DNA from: Pasteurellaceae bacterium 15-036681 | GTDB lineage: Bacteria; Pseudomonadota; Gammaproteobacteria; Enterobacterales; Pasteurellaceae | Assembly (NCBI GenBank): GCA_002002485.1 | Contig: MQVI01000025.1 | Span: 1 to 36,612, forward strand | DNA length: 36,612 nucleotides | Direction: 5' to 3' | Part shown: positions 9,788 through 17,740 of the stretch, in pieces | Position numbering within the stretch: position 1 is the first letter of the stretch | Layout: each line of letters starts with the position of its first letter | Notes under the pieces: model-generated | The model's database searches: none | Told to the model about the DNA's origin: nothing | The model's input: the letters and a program-made list of their open reading frames with translations, nothing else | Program-made: the position numbers and the translations under genes

Positions 9788-9809
9788 GGTGCGTTTACAC
9801 GCACTCTAC
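9788..9809 (-). repeat. REP-like palindrome with GTAG head (copy 2)
   Basis: Read on the minus strand it starts GTAGAGTGCG and ends CGCACC. It matches the plus-strand copy at 12688-12709 at 21 of 22 bases. It lies just after the yccA terminator. Confidence 0.75.
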
Positions 9810-9860
9810 AGATGATTTTTTATCATTGATAGCACTTGTGTATTTTATAGGCTATTTATT

Positions 9861-10199
9861 ATGTCCCACTTTATTGAATTAAATAATCACCAATACCCAA
9901 CAGATGAGTTTGGCTACCTTAAAAATCTTGATGATTGGTCAGAAGATCTCGCAAAAGCAATCGCTGAAAAAGATAATCTAGAATTAACCGAAGCGCATTG
10001 GGAAATCGTATTTTTCGTACGTGAATTCTATCAAGAGTACAAAACATCCCCTGCGATCCGTATGCTTGTGAAAGCGCTTTCGCAAAAATTTGGGGAAGAA
10101 AAAGGTAATAGCCGTTATTTACAGCGTTTATTTCCTGAAGGCCCAGCTAAACAAGCGACTAAAATTGCAGGTTTACCAAAGCCAGCTAAGTGCTTGTAA
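9861..10199 (+). CDS. tusE: Sulfur-relay protein TusE (DsrC/TusE family)
   Basis: TusE accepts sulfur from the TusBCD complex and hands it to MnmA for 2-thiolation of the wobble uridine in tRNAs for Lys, Glu and Gln. The product is 112 residues. The C-terminal half is nearly the E. coli sequence ([36 protein letters not shown]) and the penultimate residue Cys111 is the sulfur-carrying cysteine of the family. No tusBCD lies in the window. It is a single-gene unit, with a terminator at 10227-10270. Confidence 0.96.
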   Translation: MSHFIELNNHQYPTDEFGYLKNLDDWSEDLAKAIAEKDNLELTEAHWEIVFFVREFYQEYKTSPAIRMLVKALSQKFGEEKGNSRYLQRLFPEGPAKQATKIAGLPKPAKCL

Positions 10200-10226
10200 T
10201 GAAAAACATTAGTCAAAATTAGCCAT

Positions 10227-10272
10227 AATTATACATCGAAAGCATAGTTATACCTTCGATGTATAATTTTGT
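10227..10272 (+). terminator. Terminator after tusE
   Basis: Exact 14-base arms at 10227-10240 (AATTATACATCGAA) and 10255-10268 with a 14-base loop, then T residues. The stem is long and AT-rich, followed by only a short T-run. Confidence 0.75.
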
Positions 10273-10298
10273 ATAAAACCGAATATTAAGGCGAGCTT

Positions 10299-11327
10299 AT
10301 GTCTTTAAATAACCCTAAATCAATCTGTGTGCTACGCCTATCAGCGATTGGCGATGTATGTCATACCCTTGCGGTGGTGCAAGCTATTCAACGTCAATAT
10401 CCCCAAGCAGAAATTACATGGATTATTGGCAAAACTGAAGCAATGCTGATGCAAGGGATTCCAAATGTAACTCTTGTGCCTTTTGACAAAAAAACAGGTT
10501 GGAAAGGGATTTTTGCATTGTGGAAAGTGTTAGCGAACAAGCGGTTCGATGTGCTGTTAAATATGCAAACGGCATTTCGTGCCTCAATCTTATCTCTTGG
10601 CATTAAGGCAAAAACTAAAGTAGGCTTTAATAAAGATCGTGCGCGTGAAGGGCAGTGGCTATTTACAAATTTTAAAGTGGAACAGACCGCTTCACCTCAC
10701 GTTTTAGATGGGCAGATGATGTTTGCTAAAGCGATAGGTGTTAAAGATCTCGTGCCTAGCTGGAATTTGCCTATTTCTCAGCAAGATCTTGAGTATTCGG
10801 CTCAGTTTATTGATCGTTCGCGTAAAAATCTACTGATTGCACCTTGTTCAAGTAAAAAAGAGAAAGATTGGCTACCTGAGCGTTATGCAGAGGTAGCAAA
10901 TTTTGCGGTTGAACAGAATATCAATGTGATAATTTGTGGTTCACCATCTAAATACGAAATGGAAACGGCTACGAAAATTCATCAACTTGCACCGAAATGT
11001 ACCAATGCGGCAGGAAAAACCAATTTAAAACAGCTTGCAGGTTTAATTCAACAAGTAGACTTAGTGATTTCATCTGATTCTGGACCAGCCCACATTGCTA
11101 CAACGCAACATACCCCTGTGATTGGCTTATATGCGATCCATAATCCACGCCGAACAGGGCCGTATCAAGATTTGGATAAGGTAATTTCAGTGTATGATGA
11201 AGCCATTTTACAGAGTTATGGTAAACCTTGGCAGGAATTAGCGTGGGCGACTAAAGCTAAAGATAGGGATTGGATGAGTTTAATTTCTGTGGAGAGTGTG
11301 AAGCAGAAATTGAGTGAAATTATGTAG
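10299..11327 (+). CDS. opsX: LPS heptosyltransferase, glycosyltransferase family 9 (OpsX-like)
   Basis: Transfers heptose from ADP-heptose to the inner core of lipooligosaccharide at the cytoplasmic face of the inner membrane. The 342-residue product has the GT-B family 9 features: N-terminal VLRLSAIGDVCHTLAVVQAI, and a C-terminal nucleotide-sugar site with SSDSGPAHIA near residue 260. The N-terminal CHTLAVVQAIQ form and length are like H. influenzae OpsX, which adds the first heptose to Kdo; RfaF/WaaQ-type specificity cannot be excluded from sequence. The stop codon TAG is the TAG of a GTAG-headed palindrome (11324), so the C-terminus was probably reset when that repeat arrived. The ribosome binding site is AAGGCGAG. 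Confidence 0.88.
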   Translation: MSLNNPKSICVLRLSAIGDVCHTLAVVQAIQRQYPQAEITWIIGKTEAMLMQGIPNVTLVPFDKKTGWKGIFALWKVLANKRFDVLLNMQTAFRASILSLGIKAKTKVGFNKDRAREGQWLFTNFKVEQTASPHVLDGQMMFAKAIGVKDLVPSWNLPISQQDLEYSAQFIDRSRKNLLIAPCSSKKEKDWLPERYAEVANFAVEQNINVIICGSPSKYEMETATKIHQLAPKCTNAAGKTNLKQLAGLIQQVDLVISSDSGPAHIATTQHTPVIGLYAIHNPRRTGPYQDLDKVISVYDEAILQSYGKPWQELAWATKAKDRDWMSLISVESVKQKLSEIM

Positions 11328-11393
11328 GATGGGCATCCTTGCCCATCATTTATATTAATGCCCATTTTTAATGGGCAGGGATGCCCATCCTAC
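11324..11393. repeat. Inverted pair of REP-like palindromes (GTAG ... CTAC)
   Basis: A 23-base unit at 11324-11346 (GTAGGATGGGCATCC...) and its inverted copy at 11371-11393 differ at one base. The spacer contains a further ATGCCCAT/ATGGGCA pair. Heads point outward, as in REPIN/BIME doublets. The left unit supplies the opsX stop codon, and the whole can fold as a strong terminator-like hairpin. Confidence 0.8.
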
Positions 11394-11440
11394 GTTAAAT
11401 ATCTTGAAATGTGTTAAATAACCGTGTAAATTCCACTGTA

Positions 11441-11476
11441 TTGAATTTTTTACAATAATAGTTCATAAAAATGAAC
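11441..11476 (+). promoter_or_regulatory. Probable tyrA promoter with overlapping palindrome
   Basis: TTGAAT (11441-11446), 17 bases, CATAAA (11464-11469). The palindrome GTTCAT-AAAA-ATGAAC (11461-11476) sits on the -10 element, a position suited to repression. It does not match the TyrR box (TGTAAA-N6-TTTACA). Confidence 0.4.
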
Positions 11477-11499
11477 AGTTACAATAAGGTAGTAAACAC

Positions 11500-12627
11500 A
11501 TGATTAATAATCCCCTAAACCCAATCCGCGAACAGATCGATCAAGTCGATCAACAACTTATTCAGCTCCTTTCCAAACGCTTAGAACTTGTTGCTGAAGT
11601 AGGTAAAATCAAATTAGAGCATGGTTTACCTCTATACGCGCCAGACCGTGAAGCTGAAATGTTGAAAGCACGCCGAGCTGAGGCGGAGAAACAAGGAATT
11701 CCTGCTGATTTGATTGAAGATGTACTTCGTCGAGTAATGCGCGAATCTTATACGAGTGAAAATAAACATGGTTTCAAAGCGGTTAATCCAGACATTCGTA
11801 AAATCGTCGTAGTAGGGGGACGCGGTAAATTAGGAGGACTATTTGCTCGCTATTTCCAGTCATCTGGTTATGATGTAGAAGTATTGGGTAGCCAAGATTG
11901 GGATAATGCATCGCAGATTTTGGCGGACACGAATGTTGTGATTGTTTGTGTGCCTATTGATGCCACGTTAAAGACGATTGAACGTCTACAGCCATATTTA
12001 ACAGAAAATATGATTTTGGCTGATTTAACCTCAGTAAAAGCACAACCTCTGGCTAAAATGTTAGAAGTGCATGAAGGGGCTGTAGTGGGTTTACACCCGA
12101 TGTTTGGTCCTGACATTGCAAGTATGGCAAAACAAGTTGTAGCCTGTTGCCATGGACGTTTTGCAGAACGTTACCAATGGCTGTTAGAGCAATTCAAACT
12201 TTGGGGGGCTAAAGTAGAGCAGATTGATGCTCATGAGCATGACCACTCTATGACTTATATTCAAGCATTGCGTCACTTTTCAACTTTTGCTTATGGCTTA
12301 CATTTGTCTCAACAACCTGTGAAGTTATCGCAATTACTAGCGCTATCTTCACCAATTTATCGCTTAGAACTTGCGATGATCGGTCGTCTATTTGCACAAG
12401 ATGGAGCATTGTATGCAGATATTATTGCAGATAAGCCAGAGAATTTAGATGTAATTAAATCATTAAAAGAGAGCTTTGCGCAGAGTCTTGCATTTTTTGA
12501 GAACAACGATAAACAAGGTTTTATCGAAACCTTTGAAAAAGTGCATTTATGGTTTGGGGACTATTCAGAATTATTTATGCGAGAGAGTCGTAATTTATTG
12601 CAAAAAGCGCATGATGCAAGAATTTAG
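11500..12627 (+). CDS. tyrA: Bifunctional chorismate mutase / prephenate dehydrogenase (T-protein)
   Basis: Converts chorismate to prephenate and then, with NAD+, to 4-hydroxyphenylpyruvate, the tyrosine precursor. The product is 375 residues (E. coli 373). Residues 1-90 are the AroQ-type helical mutase (IREQIDQVDQQLIQLLSKRLELV); residues ~105-370 are the dehydrogenase, with the nucleotide-binding GGRGKLGGLFARYF near 108 and HPMFGPD near 200. It stands alone, with its own terminator. The ribosome binding site AAGG is some 10 bases upstream of the ATG. Confidence 0.97.
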   Translation: MINNPLNPIREQIDQVDQQLIQLLSKRLELVAEVGKIKLEHGLPLYAPDREAEMLKARRAEAEKQGIPADLIEDVLRRVMRESYTSENKHGFKAVNPDIRKIVVVGGRGKLGGLFARYFQSSGYDVEVLGSQDWDNASQILADTNVVIVCVPIDATLKTIERLQPYLTENMILADLTSVKAQPLAKMLEVHEGAVVGLHPMFGPDIASMAKQVVACCHGRFAERYQWLLEQFKLWGAKVEQIDAHEHDHSMTYIQALRHFSTFAYGLHLSQQPVKLSQLLALSSPIYRLELAMIGRLFAQDGALYADIIADKPENLDVIKSLKESFAQSLAFFENNDKQGFIETFEKVHLWFGDYSELFMRESRNLLQKAHDARI

Positions 12628-12634
12628 AAGACAA

Positions 12635-12658
12635 AAATGGGGCGAAAGCCCCATTTGA
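12635..12658 (+). terminator. Terminator after tyrA
   Basis: Arms AAATGGGGC (12635-12643) and GCCCCATTT (12648-12656) with a GAAA tetraloop. The T-run is short. Confidence 0.75.
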
Positions 12659-12687
12659 ATTTATGAATTTATTGACGAAGTATCAGA

Positions 12688-12709
12688 GTAGGGTGCGTGT
12701 AAACGCACC
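12688..12709 (+). repeat. REP-like palindrome with GTAG head (copy 3)
   Basis: Starts GTAGGGTGCG and ends CGCACC. It is 21 of 22 identical to the inverted copy at 9788-9809. It lies between the convergent ends of tyrA and bamE. Confidence 0.75.
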
Positions 12710-12717
12710 ATTTTTAG

Positions 12718-13062
12718 CTACTTAGTTGTTTCATCTAAAGGTTTATCTAAGTCGATTTTACTTACACGAGCTTGATTATCAAAATGAACAAATAAAGTAC
12801 GTTGAACAGGCTCTTCATGACCTTTACGTAGAATAAATACGTAATCCCAACGGTGAGTTTCAAACATGTTTTTTAGCATTGGAGTACCAAGTAGGTATTG
12901 GACCTGTTCTGGTGTCATACCAACTTTTAATTGATCTATTTTATCTTGTTCAAGGTAGTTACCTTGTGGCACATCAATACGGTAAACTACTTTTTTCACA
13001 GTAGAACAAGCACTTACACCAAGAGCAAGTAATAAGATTGCGACGAGAGATTTAAATTTCAT
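12718..13062 (-). CDS. bamE: Outer-membrane assembly lipoprotein BamE (SmpA)
   Basis: Small lipoprotein of the BAM complex that inserts beta-barrel proteins into the outer membrane. The 114-residue precursor has a lipoprotein signal peptide ending in the lipobox VSAC (Cys19 lipidated; Ser at +2 favours outer-membrane sorting). The BamE/OmlA domain follows, with the conserved LKVGMTPEQVQYLLGTP and WDYVF. It lies leftward just downstream of yejK (gap 63 bases) and may share its transcript. Its substrate network includes LptD, also encoded in this window. Confidence 0.96.
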   Translation of the reverse strand: MKFKSLVAILLLALGVSACSTVKKVVYRIDVPQGNYLEQDKIDQLKVGMTPEQVQYLLGTPMLKNMFETHRWDYVFILRKGHEEPVQRTLFVHFDNQARVSKIDLDKPLDETTK

Positions 13063-13125
13063 AAAACAATAACCTTAAGTTTTAGCCAATAGAGCAATCA
13101 TACCTAAATCACCCTAAAAATTCCA

Positions 13126-14127
13126 TTATTTATTACGCTGTAACTGATCACGAAGATTAGCAGGTAATCCTTTGATAGTTAAACTGTCATTTAGTTCATC
13201 CCAAATTAATCTTTGTCCTAATAATTCTGCATCAAAGCTGATTGTGACTCCTTTTCCAGAACCAGAATATTTGGTTAATGTTTTCAGCGCATTACGGACT
13301 GGTGGAATAGATTCTTCTAGTCCATACTCTTGTTCATTCGCAAAATCTGCAAAAGGTGTTTCATTTAAAGTTGGAAGCTCTGCTGAGAGCTCTGTTAACG
13401 CAATTTCTTCACCACTATTAATCTGTCCTTTACAGTAATCGAAAACTTGTTTTTTTACTGCTTGAGTTTGTTCTGTGCTTAATTCACCTTGCTCGCAGTA
13501 GTCATTGACAGCTTGTAATAGTGTTTGATTTTGAAGCTGTGGATTTAAGCCCTCTTCTGCGCCCAAGAAATCCATAAAGAAATCAGCCACTTTTCTGCCA
13601 ACACGACCTTTTACAAAGGTTAAATAGCGGTTAGATTGAGCATCTAATTTCAATTCTGTTAAGTTGATTCGGCAAGCAATATCATACTGTGTGATCTCAA
13701 GATATTCCGTGCGTTTTACCTCAAGTTGATCATCAACTAACATTGAAGCACGGCTATCAATTAGAGCTAGGAACAGATATTCTGTTGCTAAGAATGTATA
13801 ACGGCATAGGATAAAAGTCCCACCCGACACAAAAGGGTATTTCACCAATTCGGTGGCCAACATTTTTGCACAGCTATGGCTAAATGGAAGGAAATCCGTT
13901 TCTTGTTCGAGCAAACGATTTAATTGCTGCGCAAATACTGATTCAGATTGAAATACGCCATATGCTTTTGCTTTTCCTTGATAAGCTTGGTGAAGCTGTA
14001 GCATCATTTGGTCTACTTCAGGGGTGATATTTAATAAGTTATCACGTAATACTGTGCTGAGTTCTGGCATTTCGCCCTCAGTTTGGTGAAGCTGATGCAA
14101 CACAATTTCAGAAACATTAATACTCAT
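13126..14127 (-). CDS. yejK: Nucleoid-associated protein YejK (NdpA)
   Basis: A 333-residue member of the NdpA/YejK family (E. coli 335 residues), nucleoid-associated proteins of poorly defined function. The N-terminal [13 protein letters not shown], the central [23 protein letters not shown] and the C-terminal [19 protein letters not shown] are typical. It is divergent from ridA across a 121-base gap holding an exact palindrome (14171-14187). Ribosome binding site: AAGGAAAAC before ATG. Confidence 0.94.
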   Translation of the reverse strand: MSINVSEIVLHQLHQTEGEMPELSTVLRDNLLNITPEVDQMMLQLHQAYQGKAKAYGVFQSESVFAQQLNRLLEQETDFLPFSHSCAKMLATELVKYPFVSGGTFILCRYTFLATEYLFLALIDSRASMLVDDQLEVKRTEYLEITQYDIACRINLTELKLDAQSNRYLTFVKGRVGRKVADFFMDFLGAEEGLNPQLQNQTLLQAVNDYCEQGELSTEQTQAVKKQVFDYCKGQINSGEEIALTELSAELPTLNETPFADFANEQEYGLEESIPPVRNALKTLTKYSGSGKGVTISFDAELLGQRLIWDELNDSLTIKGLPANLRDQLQRNK

Positions 14128-14170
14128 TGTTTTCCTTATGTTTGATCGTATAATACTCTATAAAATCACC

Positions 14171-14187
14171 CTCTCCTATTAGGAGAG
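14171..14187. repeat. CTCTCCT palindrome, yejK-ridA gap
   Basis: CTCTCCT (14171-14177), ATT, AGGAGAG (14181-14187). It is related to the CTCTCTCCC palindrome at 15486-15506 and is either a short dispersed repeat or an operator between the divergent genes. Confidence 0.5.
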
Positions 14188-14248
14188 AATGTGTATGGGT
14201 TGATTATACTCTAGCAATCTCAATTTTTTTATTTAAAAGGAAAATTTT

Positions 14249-14638
14249 ATGACAAAAGTTATTCATACAGAAAAAGCGCCTGCGGCAATCGGTCCTTATG
14301 TACAAGCGGTTGATCTCGGTAATATGGTACTGACTTCAGGTCAAATTCCTGTAAATCCTGTAACAGGTGAAGTGTCTGCTGATATTACTGAGCAAGCACG
14401 CCAATCATTAGAAAATGTGAAAGCGATTATTGAGCAAGCTGGTTTAACGGTGGCGGATATCGTAAAAACGACAGTGTTTGTCAAAGATTTAAACCAATTT
14501 GCAACCGTGAATGCAGAATATGAAAAATTCTTTAAAGAGAATAATCATCCAAATTTCCCAGCACGTTCATGCGTTGAGGTTGCTCGTTTACCAAAAGATG
14601 TGGGTATTGAAATCGAAGCAATTGCGGTAAGAAAATAA
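14249..14638 (+). CDS. ridA: Enamine/imine deaminase RidA (YjgF/YER057c/UK114 family)
   Basis: Hydrolyses reactive 2-aminoacrylate and similar enamines released by PLP enzymes, protecting the cell from damage. The product is 129 residues, as usual. The conserved Arg in FPARSCVEVARLP (near residue 105) binds the substrate carboxylate; the IGPYVQAV and SGQIPVNP motifs are intact. One base separates its stop from the ATG of pgeF, so the two were built as a coupled pair. The serine dehydratase in this window (sdaA) is a different, iron-sulfur type and does not make 2-aminoacrylate through PLP. Confidence 0.96.
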   Translation: MTKVIHTEKAPAAIGPYVQAVDLGNMVLTSGQIPVNPVTGEVSADITEQARQSLENVKAIIEQAGLTVADIVKTTVFVKDLNQFATVNAEYEKFFKENNHPNFPARSCVEVARLPKDVGIEIEAIAVRK

Positions 14639-14639
14639 G

Positions 14640-15377
14640 ATGAAATTGATTTACCCAACTTGGTCTGTATCCGCGCATATTCATGCTTTTACCACAACTC
14701 GTGTTGGCGGAGTGAGTAAAGCGCCTTTTGATAGCTTAAATCTTGGTGATCACGTTCAAGATGATCCACAAGATGTCCAAGCAAATCGTGAGATTTTAAA
14801 TCAGCAGGCAAATTTACCTCATTTCCCTGTTTATTTAACTCAAACACATAGTACGAGGGTTATTCGTCTACCTTATGACGGAGATAGTTTATAAGCAGAT
14901 GCCGTTTATACAAATCAAGCTAACCAGGTTTGTTTAGTGATGACGGCGGACTGCTTACCTGCAATTTTCTGTAGCAAGGATGGTAAAGAGGTTGCGGCTG
15001 CACATGCTGGTTGGCGTGGGTTATGTGATGGCGTTTTAGAAGCAACGGTTGCGGAATTTGAATGTGATCCTAAAGAGATTAAAGTATGGCTTGGGCCAGC
15101 CATTGGACCAACAGCATTCCAAGTTGGGCAAGATGTGATTGATCAATTCTGTGCTTTTGATCCGCAAGCTAAAGAAGCCTTTGTCATTGATCAAAGTACA
15201 AGCGGTAAGTTTTTAGGTAATCTTTACCAAATTGCGCATCAACGCTTAAATAAGTTAGGCATTACTGATATTTCTGGTGGCGATTATTGTACTTATACGG
15301 ATGAAGAAAACTTCTTCTCTTATCGTCGAGATAATCGAACTGGTCGAATGGCAACGTTAATTTGGCGCAGTAATTAA
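14640..15377 (+). pseudogene. pgeF: Purine nucleoside phosphorylase PgeF (YfiH/LACC1 family), interrupted by one stop codon
   Basis: YfiH/PgeF proteins act on purine nucleosides and in E. coli help keep peptidoglycan precursors correct. Read through, the frame is 245 residues, full length. Codon 85 is TAA (14892-14894) between DGDSL and ADAVYT; both halves are in the same frame and otherwise intact. The metal/active-site residues are split: His70 (TQTHS) before the stop, Cys105 (TADCLP) and His122 (AAAHAGWRG) after it. A downstream restart at GTG 14937 or ATG 14940 would lack His70. TAA is one change from GAA, CAA or AAA, so this is either a recent nonsense mutation or a sequencing error. Confidence 0.85.
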
Positions 15378-15386
15378 ATTTTTAGA

Positions 15387-15411
15387 GGGCGTGTTTAGTA
15401 ACATGCCTTTT
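15387..15411 (+). terminator. Terminator after pgeF
   Basis: GGCGTGTT (15388-15395), loop TAGT, AACATGCC (15400-15407) with one G-U pair, then TTTT. Confidence 0.65.
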
Positions 15412-15573
15412 GGCGGTATTACGTAGCAGTTGTACAAACTTTATTTACTCTCTCTGCAAAAATTGCTGAACGCAATTTCCGCGGTCTCTCTCCCAAAGGG
15501 AGAGAGTGGTGAATGTGTAAATGCCACATAATTTTGGAAAATACTAAAATAATAAGCACAAAATCAAAAACTT

Positions 15574-15589
15574 TGTGAACTACCTCACA
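15574..15589. promoter_or_regulatory. CRP site upstream of the YedE-family gene
   Basis: Exact TGTGA-ACTACC-TCACA, centre 15581.5. This is about 61 bases upstream of the start predicted from the promoter at 15607-15635, the classic class I activation position. Confidence 0.75.
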
Positions 15590-15606
15590 AAACAAAATTT
15601 ACATAT

Positions 15607-15635
15607 TTGACAAACACCCCATATCTTGGAAAATA
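15607..15635 (+). promoter_or_regulatory. Promoter of the YedE-family / TusA-like operon
   Basis: Exact -35 TTGACA (15607-15612). The -10 region near 15630-15636 (AAAATAT) is weak, as expected for a CRP-dependent promoter. Confidence 0.5.
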
Positions 15636-15676
15636 TCCGCCATCTTCTTTGCATTACATTATACTAAGGTTTAGTT

Positions 15677-16711
15677 ATGTCGTGGTCTTTCCTATCAGCC
15701 TTGCTAATCGGCGGATTACTTGGTTTTGTCTTTCAGCGCTCTCGCTTCTGCCTAACAGGTGGATTTCGTGATATGTATCTCTCCAAAAATAACCGAATGT
15801 TCTATGCTTTACTGATTGCTATCAGCGTGCAAAGCATTGGTGTTATCTCTTTAATGGAGTTAGGGTATATTGGCTCTCCTTATAAAGATTTTTCTGTGGT
15901 TTCGACTATTATTGGGTCTTTGATTTTCGGTGCTAGCATTATCCTTGCTAGTGGCTGTGCTACAGGGACTTGGTATCATGCTGGTGAAGGCTTGATCAGT
16001 AGTTGGGTAGCTCTAATTATGTATATGATCAGTGCTGCAGCAATGCGATTTGGCTCGCTAAATGGTCTACAAAAATCCTTTGAACAGTATGGTAAAGTTA
16101 ACGAAAATTTGGCTGAAACATTAGGGATTTCAGTGTGGTGGCTTGTTGTATTGCTTATTATCGTTACAATATTTTGCTCTTATAAATATCTCTCAAAACC
16201 AACCTTAAAAGTAGCAGGACTCCCTCCTCGCTATACAGGTATTCGTCATTTCTTGTTTGAAAAACGCTGGCATCCATTTGCAGCGGCTGTATTAATTGGT
16301 ATTTTGGCATTTGCAGCTTGGGTTGCAAATGGCTTAGATGGGAAAACAGCAGGACTGGGAATAACAGGGCCATCAGCTAATATTATTCTATTTATTACCA
16401 CAGGCGAGGAGAAGAGAATCAATTGGGGCGTGTTTCTAGTGTTAGGTATTATGCTCGGTTCTTATCTTGCGGCAAAAGGCAGTAAAGAGTTTAAATGGCG
16501 TATGCCTGATTTGAAAACCTTCCGTAACAGCGCTCTAGGTGGATTTATGATGGGTGTGGGAGCCTCTCTTGCTGGCGGTTGCACTATCGGTAATGGTTTA
16601 ACGGCAACTGCAGTCATGAGTAGTAAAGGTTGGTTATCGCTCTTTTTCATTATGGTTGGAACATGGATTATGTGCTATTTCGTTTATGTTCGACCAACTA
16701 AACAAGCTTAA
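15677..16711 (+). CDS. YeeE/YedE-family sulfur-compound transporter (TsuA-like)
   Basis: A 344-residue polytopic inner-membrane protein with two copies of the DUF395 (sulf_transp) motif. In the characterised member TsuA, thiosulfate is relayed across the membrane by three conserved cysteines. Equivalents are here: Cys25 (SRFCLTGG), Cys94 (SGCATGTW) and Cys302 (GGCTIGNG), with similar spacing. About nine hydrophobic helices are visible. The next gene, 15 bases on, encodes a TusA-like protein, the usual partner (TsuB/YedF). The ligand is probably thiosulfate or a related sulfur or selenium compound; sequence alone does not settle it. Expression is probably CRP-dependent. Confidence 0.88.
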   Translation: MSWSFLSALLIGGLLGFVFQRSRFCLTGGFRDMYLSKNNRMFYALLIAISVQSIGVISLMELGYIGSPYKDFSVVSTIIGSLIFGASIILASGCATGTWYHAGEGLISSWVALIMYMISAAAMRFGSLNGLQKSFEQYGKVNENLAETLGISVWWLVVLLIIVTIFCSYKYLSKPTLKVAGLPPRYTGIRHFLFEKRWHPFAAAVLIGILAFAAWVANGLDGKTAGLGITGPSANIILFITTGEEKRINWGVFLVLGIMLGSYLAAKGSKEFKWRMPDLKTFRNSALGGFMMGVGASLAGGCTIGNGLTATAVMSSKGWLSLFFIMVGTWIMCYFVYVRPTKQA

Positions 16712-16726
16712 CAAAAGGAGACTCGT

Positions 16727-16951
16727 ATGCGTTATACATTAGACACGGTTGGACATCTTTGCCCATTTCCATTAATGGAAGCGAAAAAGAAAATCGTTGA
16801 ATTAAATGTGGGTGATGAACTGCATATTCAATTTAGCTGTGCGGAAGCCACAGAAAATCTGCCTCGTTGGGCGGCTGAAAATAATTATCCAGTCACGCAT
16901 TTCGCTCAACTTGGCGATGCAGAATGGGAAATTGTGATTCAAAAGGCCTAA
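16727..16951 (+). CDS. TusA/YedF-family sulfur carrier protein
   Basis: A 74-residue protein of the SirA/TusA fold with the signature LCPFPLMEAKKKI (CPxP; the first Cys, at residue 12, is the persulfide site). Members carry sulfur as a persulfide from a donor to an acceptor. It follows the YedE-family transporter closely and has the strong ribosome binding site AAAAGGAG, so it probably takes sulfur from the imported compound (as TsuB does with TsuA) rather than serving the tRNA thiolation relay. A second Cys (Cys37, FSCAEAT) is not part of the family motif. Confidence 0.9.
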   Translation: MRYTLDTVGHLCPFPLMEAKKKIVELNVGDELHIQFSCAEATENLPRWAAENNYPVTHFAQLGDAEWEIVIQKA

Positions 16952-16991
16952 CTTTCTCATTATGTAATTTGCAAAATTTCTTTAAAATCTA

Positions 16992-17048
16992 ACCGCTTGA
17001 AGAATTAAAGATTTTCTGATGACTCTTTTACTTACAAGCGGTTATTTT
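16992..17048 (+). terminator. Inverted pair of uptake signal sequences acting as terminator
   Basis: ACCGCTTG (rightward start at 16992) and CAAGCGGT (ending 17042) form a 10-base stem (TAACCGCTTG / CAAGCGGTTA) over a ~34-base loop, followed by six or more T. Inverted uptake-sequence pairs commonly serve as terminators in Pasteurellaceae. Confidence 0.65.
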
Positions 17049-17158
17049 TTATCAAAGTTTTGCAAAGCTGATTTTTTCCTATTCCATCAATTAATTTCTC
17101 ATTCTTCCCTGTTAGTGATACAATCTCCCCTTATTTTAGTTTAATAAAAAGAAGATAT

Positions 17159-17734
17159 ATGAGTCGTCAAAAGAAAAGCCGTCGTATTACCGACATTATG
17201 CCAGCTAGAAAGGCAGATAAACCCTTAGAACAACCAAAAGCGAGACCATCAAAAAACCGTAAACCGACTCGCTATGAATTAGATTTACAAGCGCGCGAAG
17301 AGAAGAAAAAGCGTAAGCATAAAGGCTTGCCATCAGGTCATCGTGCGAATGAAGGCGCAGAACAGAAAAAAGCAGTTGCGAAAGAAGTGAAAGATCCGCG
17401 TATCGGTAGCCGTAAAAAAGTGCCATTGGTGGTGGAATTTGTGAATCGTCCAGATCAACCGATTAAGCCAGTGATTCCTGCGCAAGAAATTGCGAAACCA
17501 CGCTTATCGCCAGAAATGGAATTAGAGCAATTAGAAAATAACGAAATTCTGAATGAGTTACTCGATGCGATTGAAGCGGGTAAAACACTTTCTCCAAAAG
17601 ATCAAAAATTTGTGGATGAATGTTTAGATCGCGTACATGAATTAATGGAAGAGTTAGGTATTGAAGAAGACGAAGATGATCCAGAAGCATTATTACGTCA
17701 ATTCGAAACAATGGATATCAACAAATTCCGCTAA
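17159..17734 (+). CDS. yihI: Der GTPase-activating protein YihI
   Basis: YihI stimulates the GTPase Der (EngA) and so restrains its role in 50S ribosome assembly. The product is 191 residues: a highly basic, probably disordered N-terminal half (residues 1-80, rich in Lys/Arg) and a conserved acidic helical C-terminal part ([21 protein letters not shown]). The start [18 protein letters not shown] is the usual one. hemN lies two genes downstream; in E. coli yihI and hemN are direct neighbours. Confidence 0.94.
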   Translation: MSRQKKSRRITDIMPARKADKPLEQPKARPSKNRKPTRYELDLQAREEKKKRKHKGLPSGHRANEGAEQKKAVAKEVKDPRIGSRKKVPLVVEFVNRPDQPIKPVIPAQEIAKPRLSPEMELEQLENNEILNELLDAIEAGKTLSPKDQKFVDECLDRVHELMEELGIEEDEDDPEALLRQFETMDINKFR

Positions 17735-17740
17735 CATTGT

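Larger units (their letters stand above)
15412..15676. other. Intergenic stretch before the YedE-family gene
   Basis: No gene seen. It holds an AAATTG/CAATTT hairpin (about 15459-15478), the exact palindrome CTCTCTCCC-AAA-GGGAGAGAG (15486-15506), a CRP site and a promoter (listed separately). Confidence 0.6.

Noticed and set aside
14937-15377. Independent 146-residue gene
   Set aside because: It is the in-frame continuation of pgeF after codon 85, not a separate gene; it lacks the first catalytic His.
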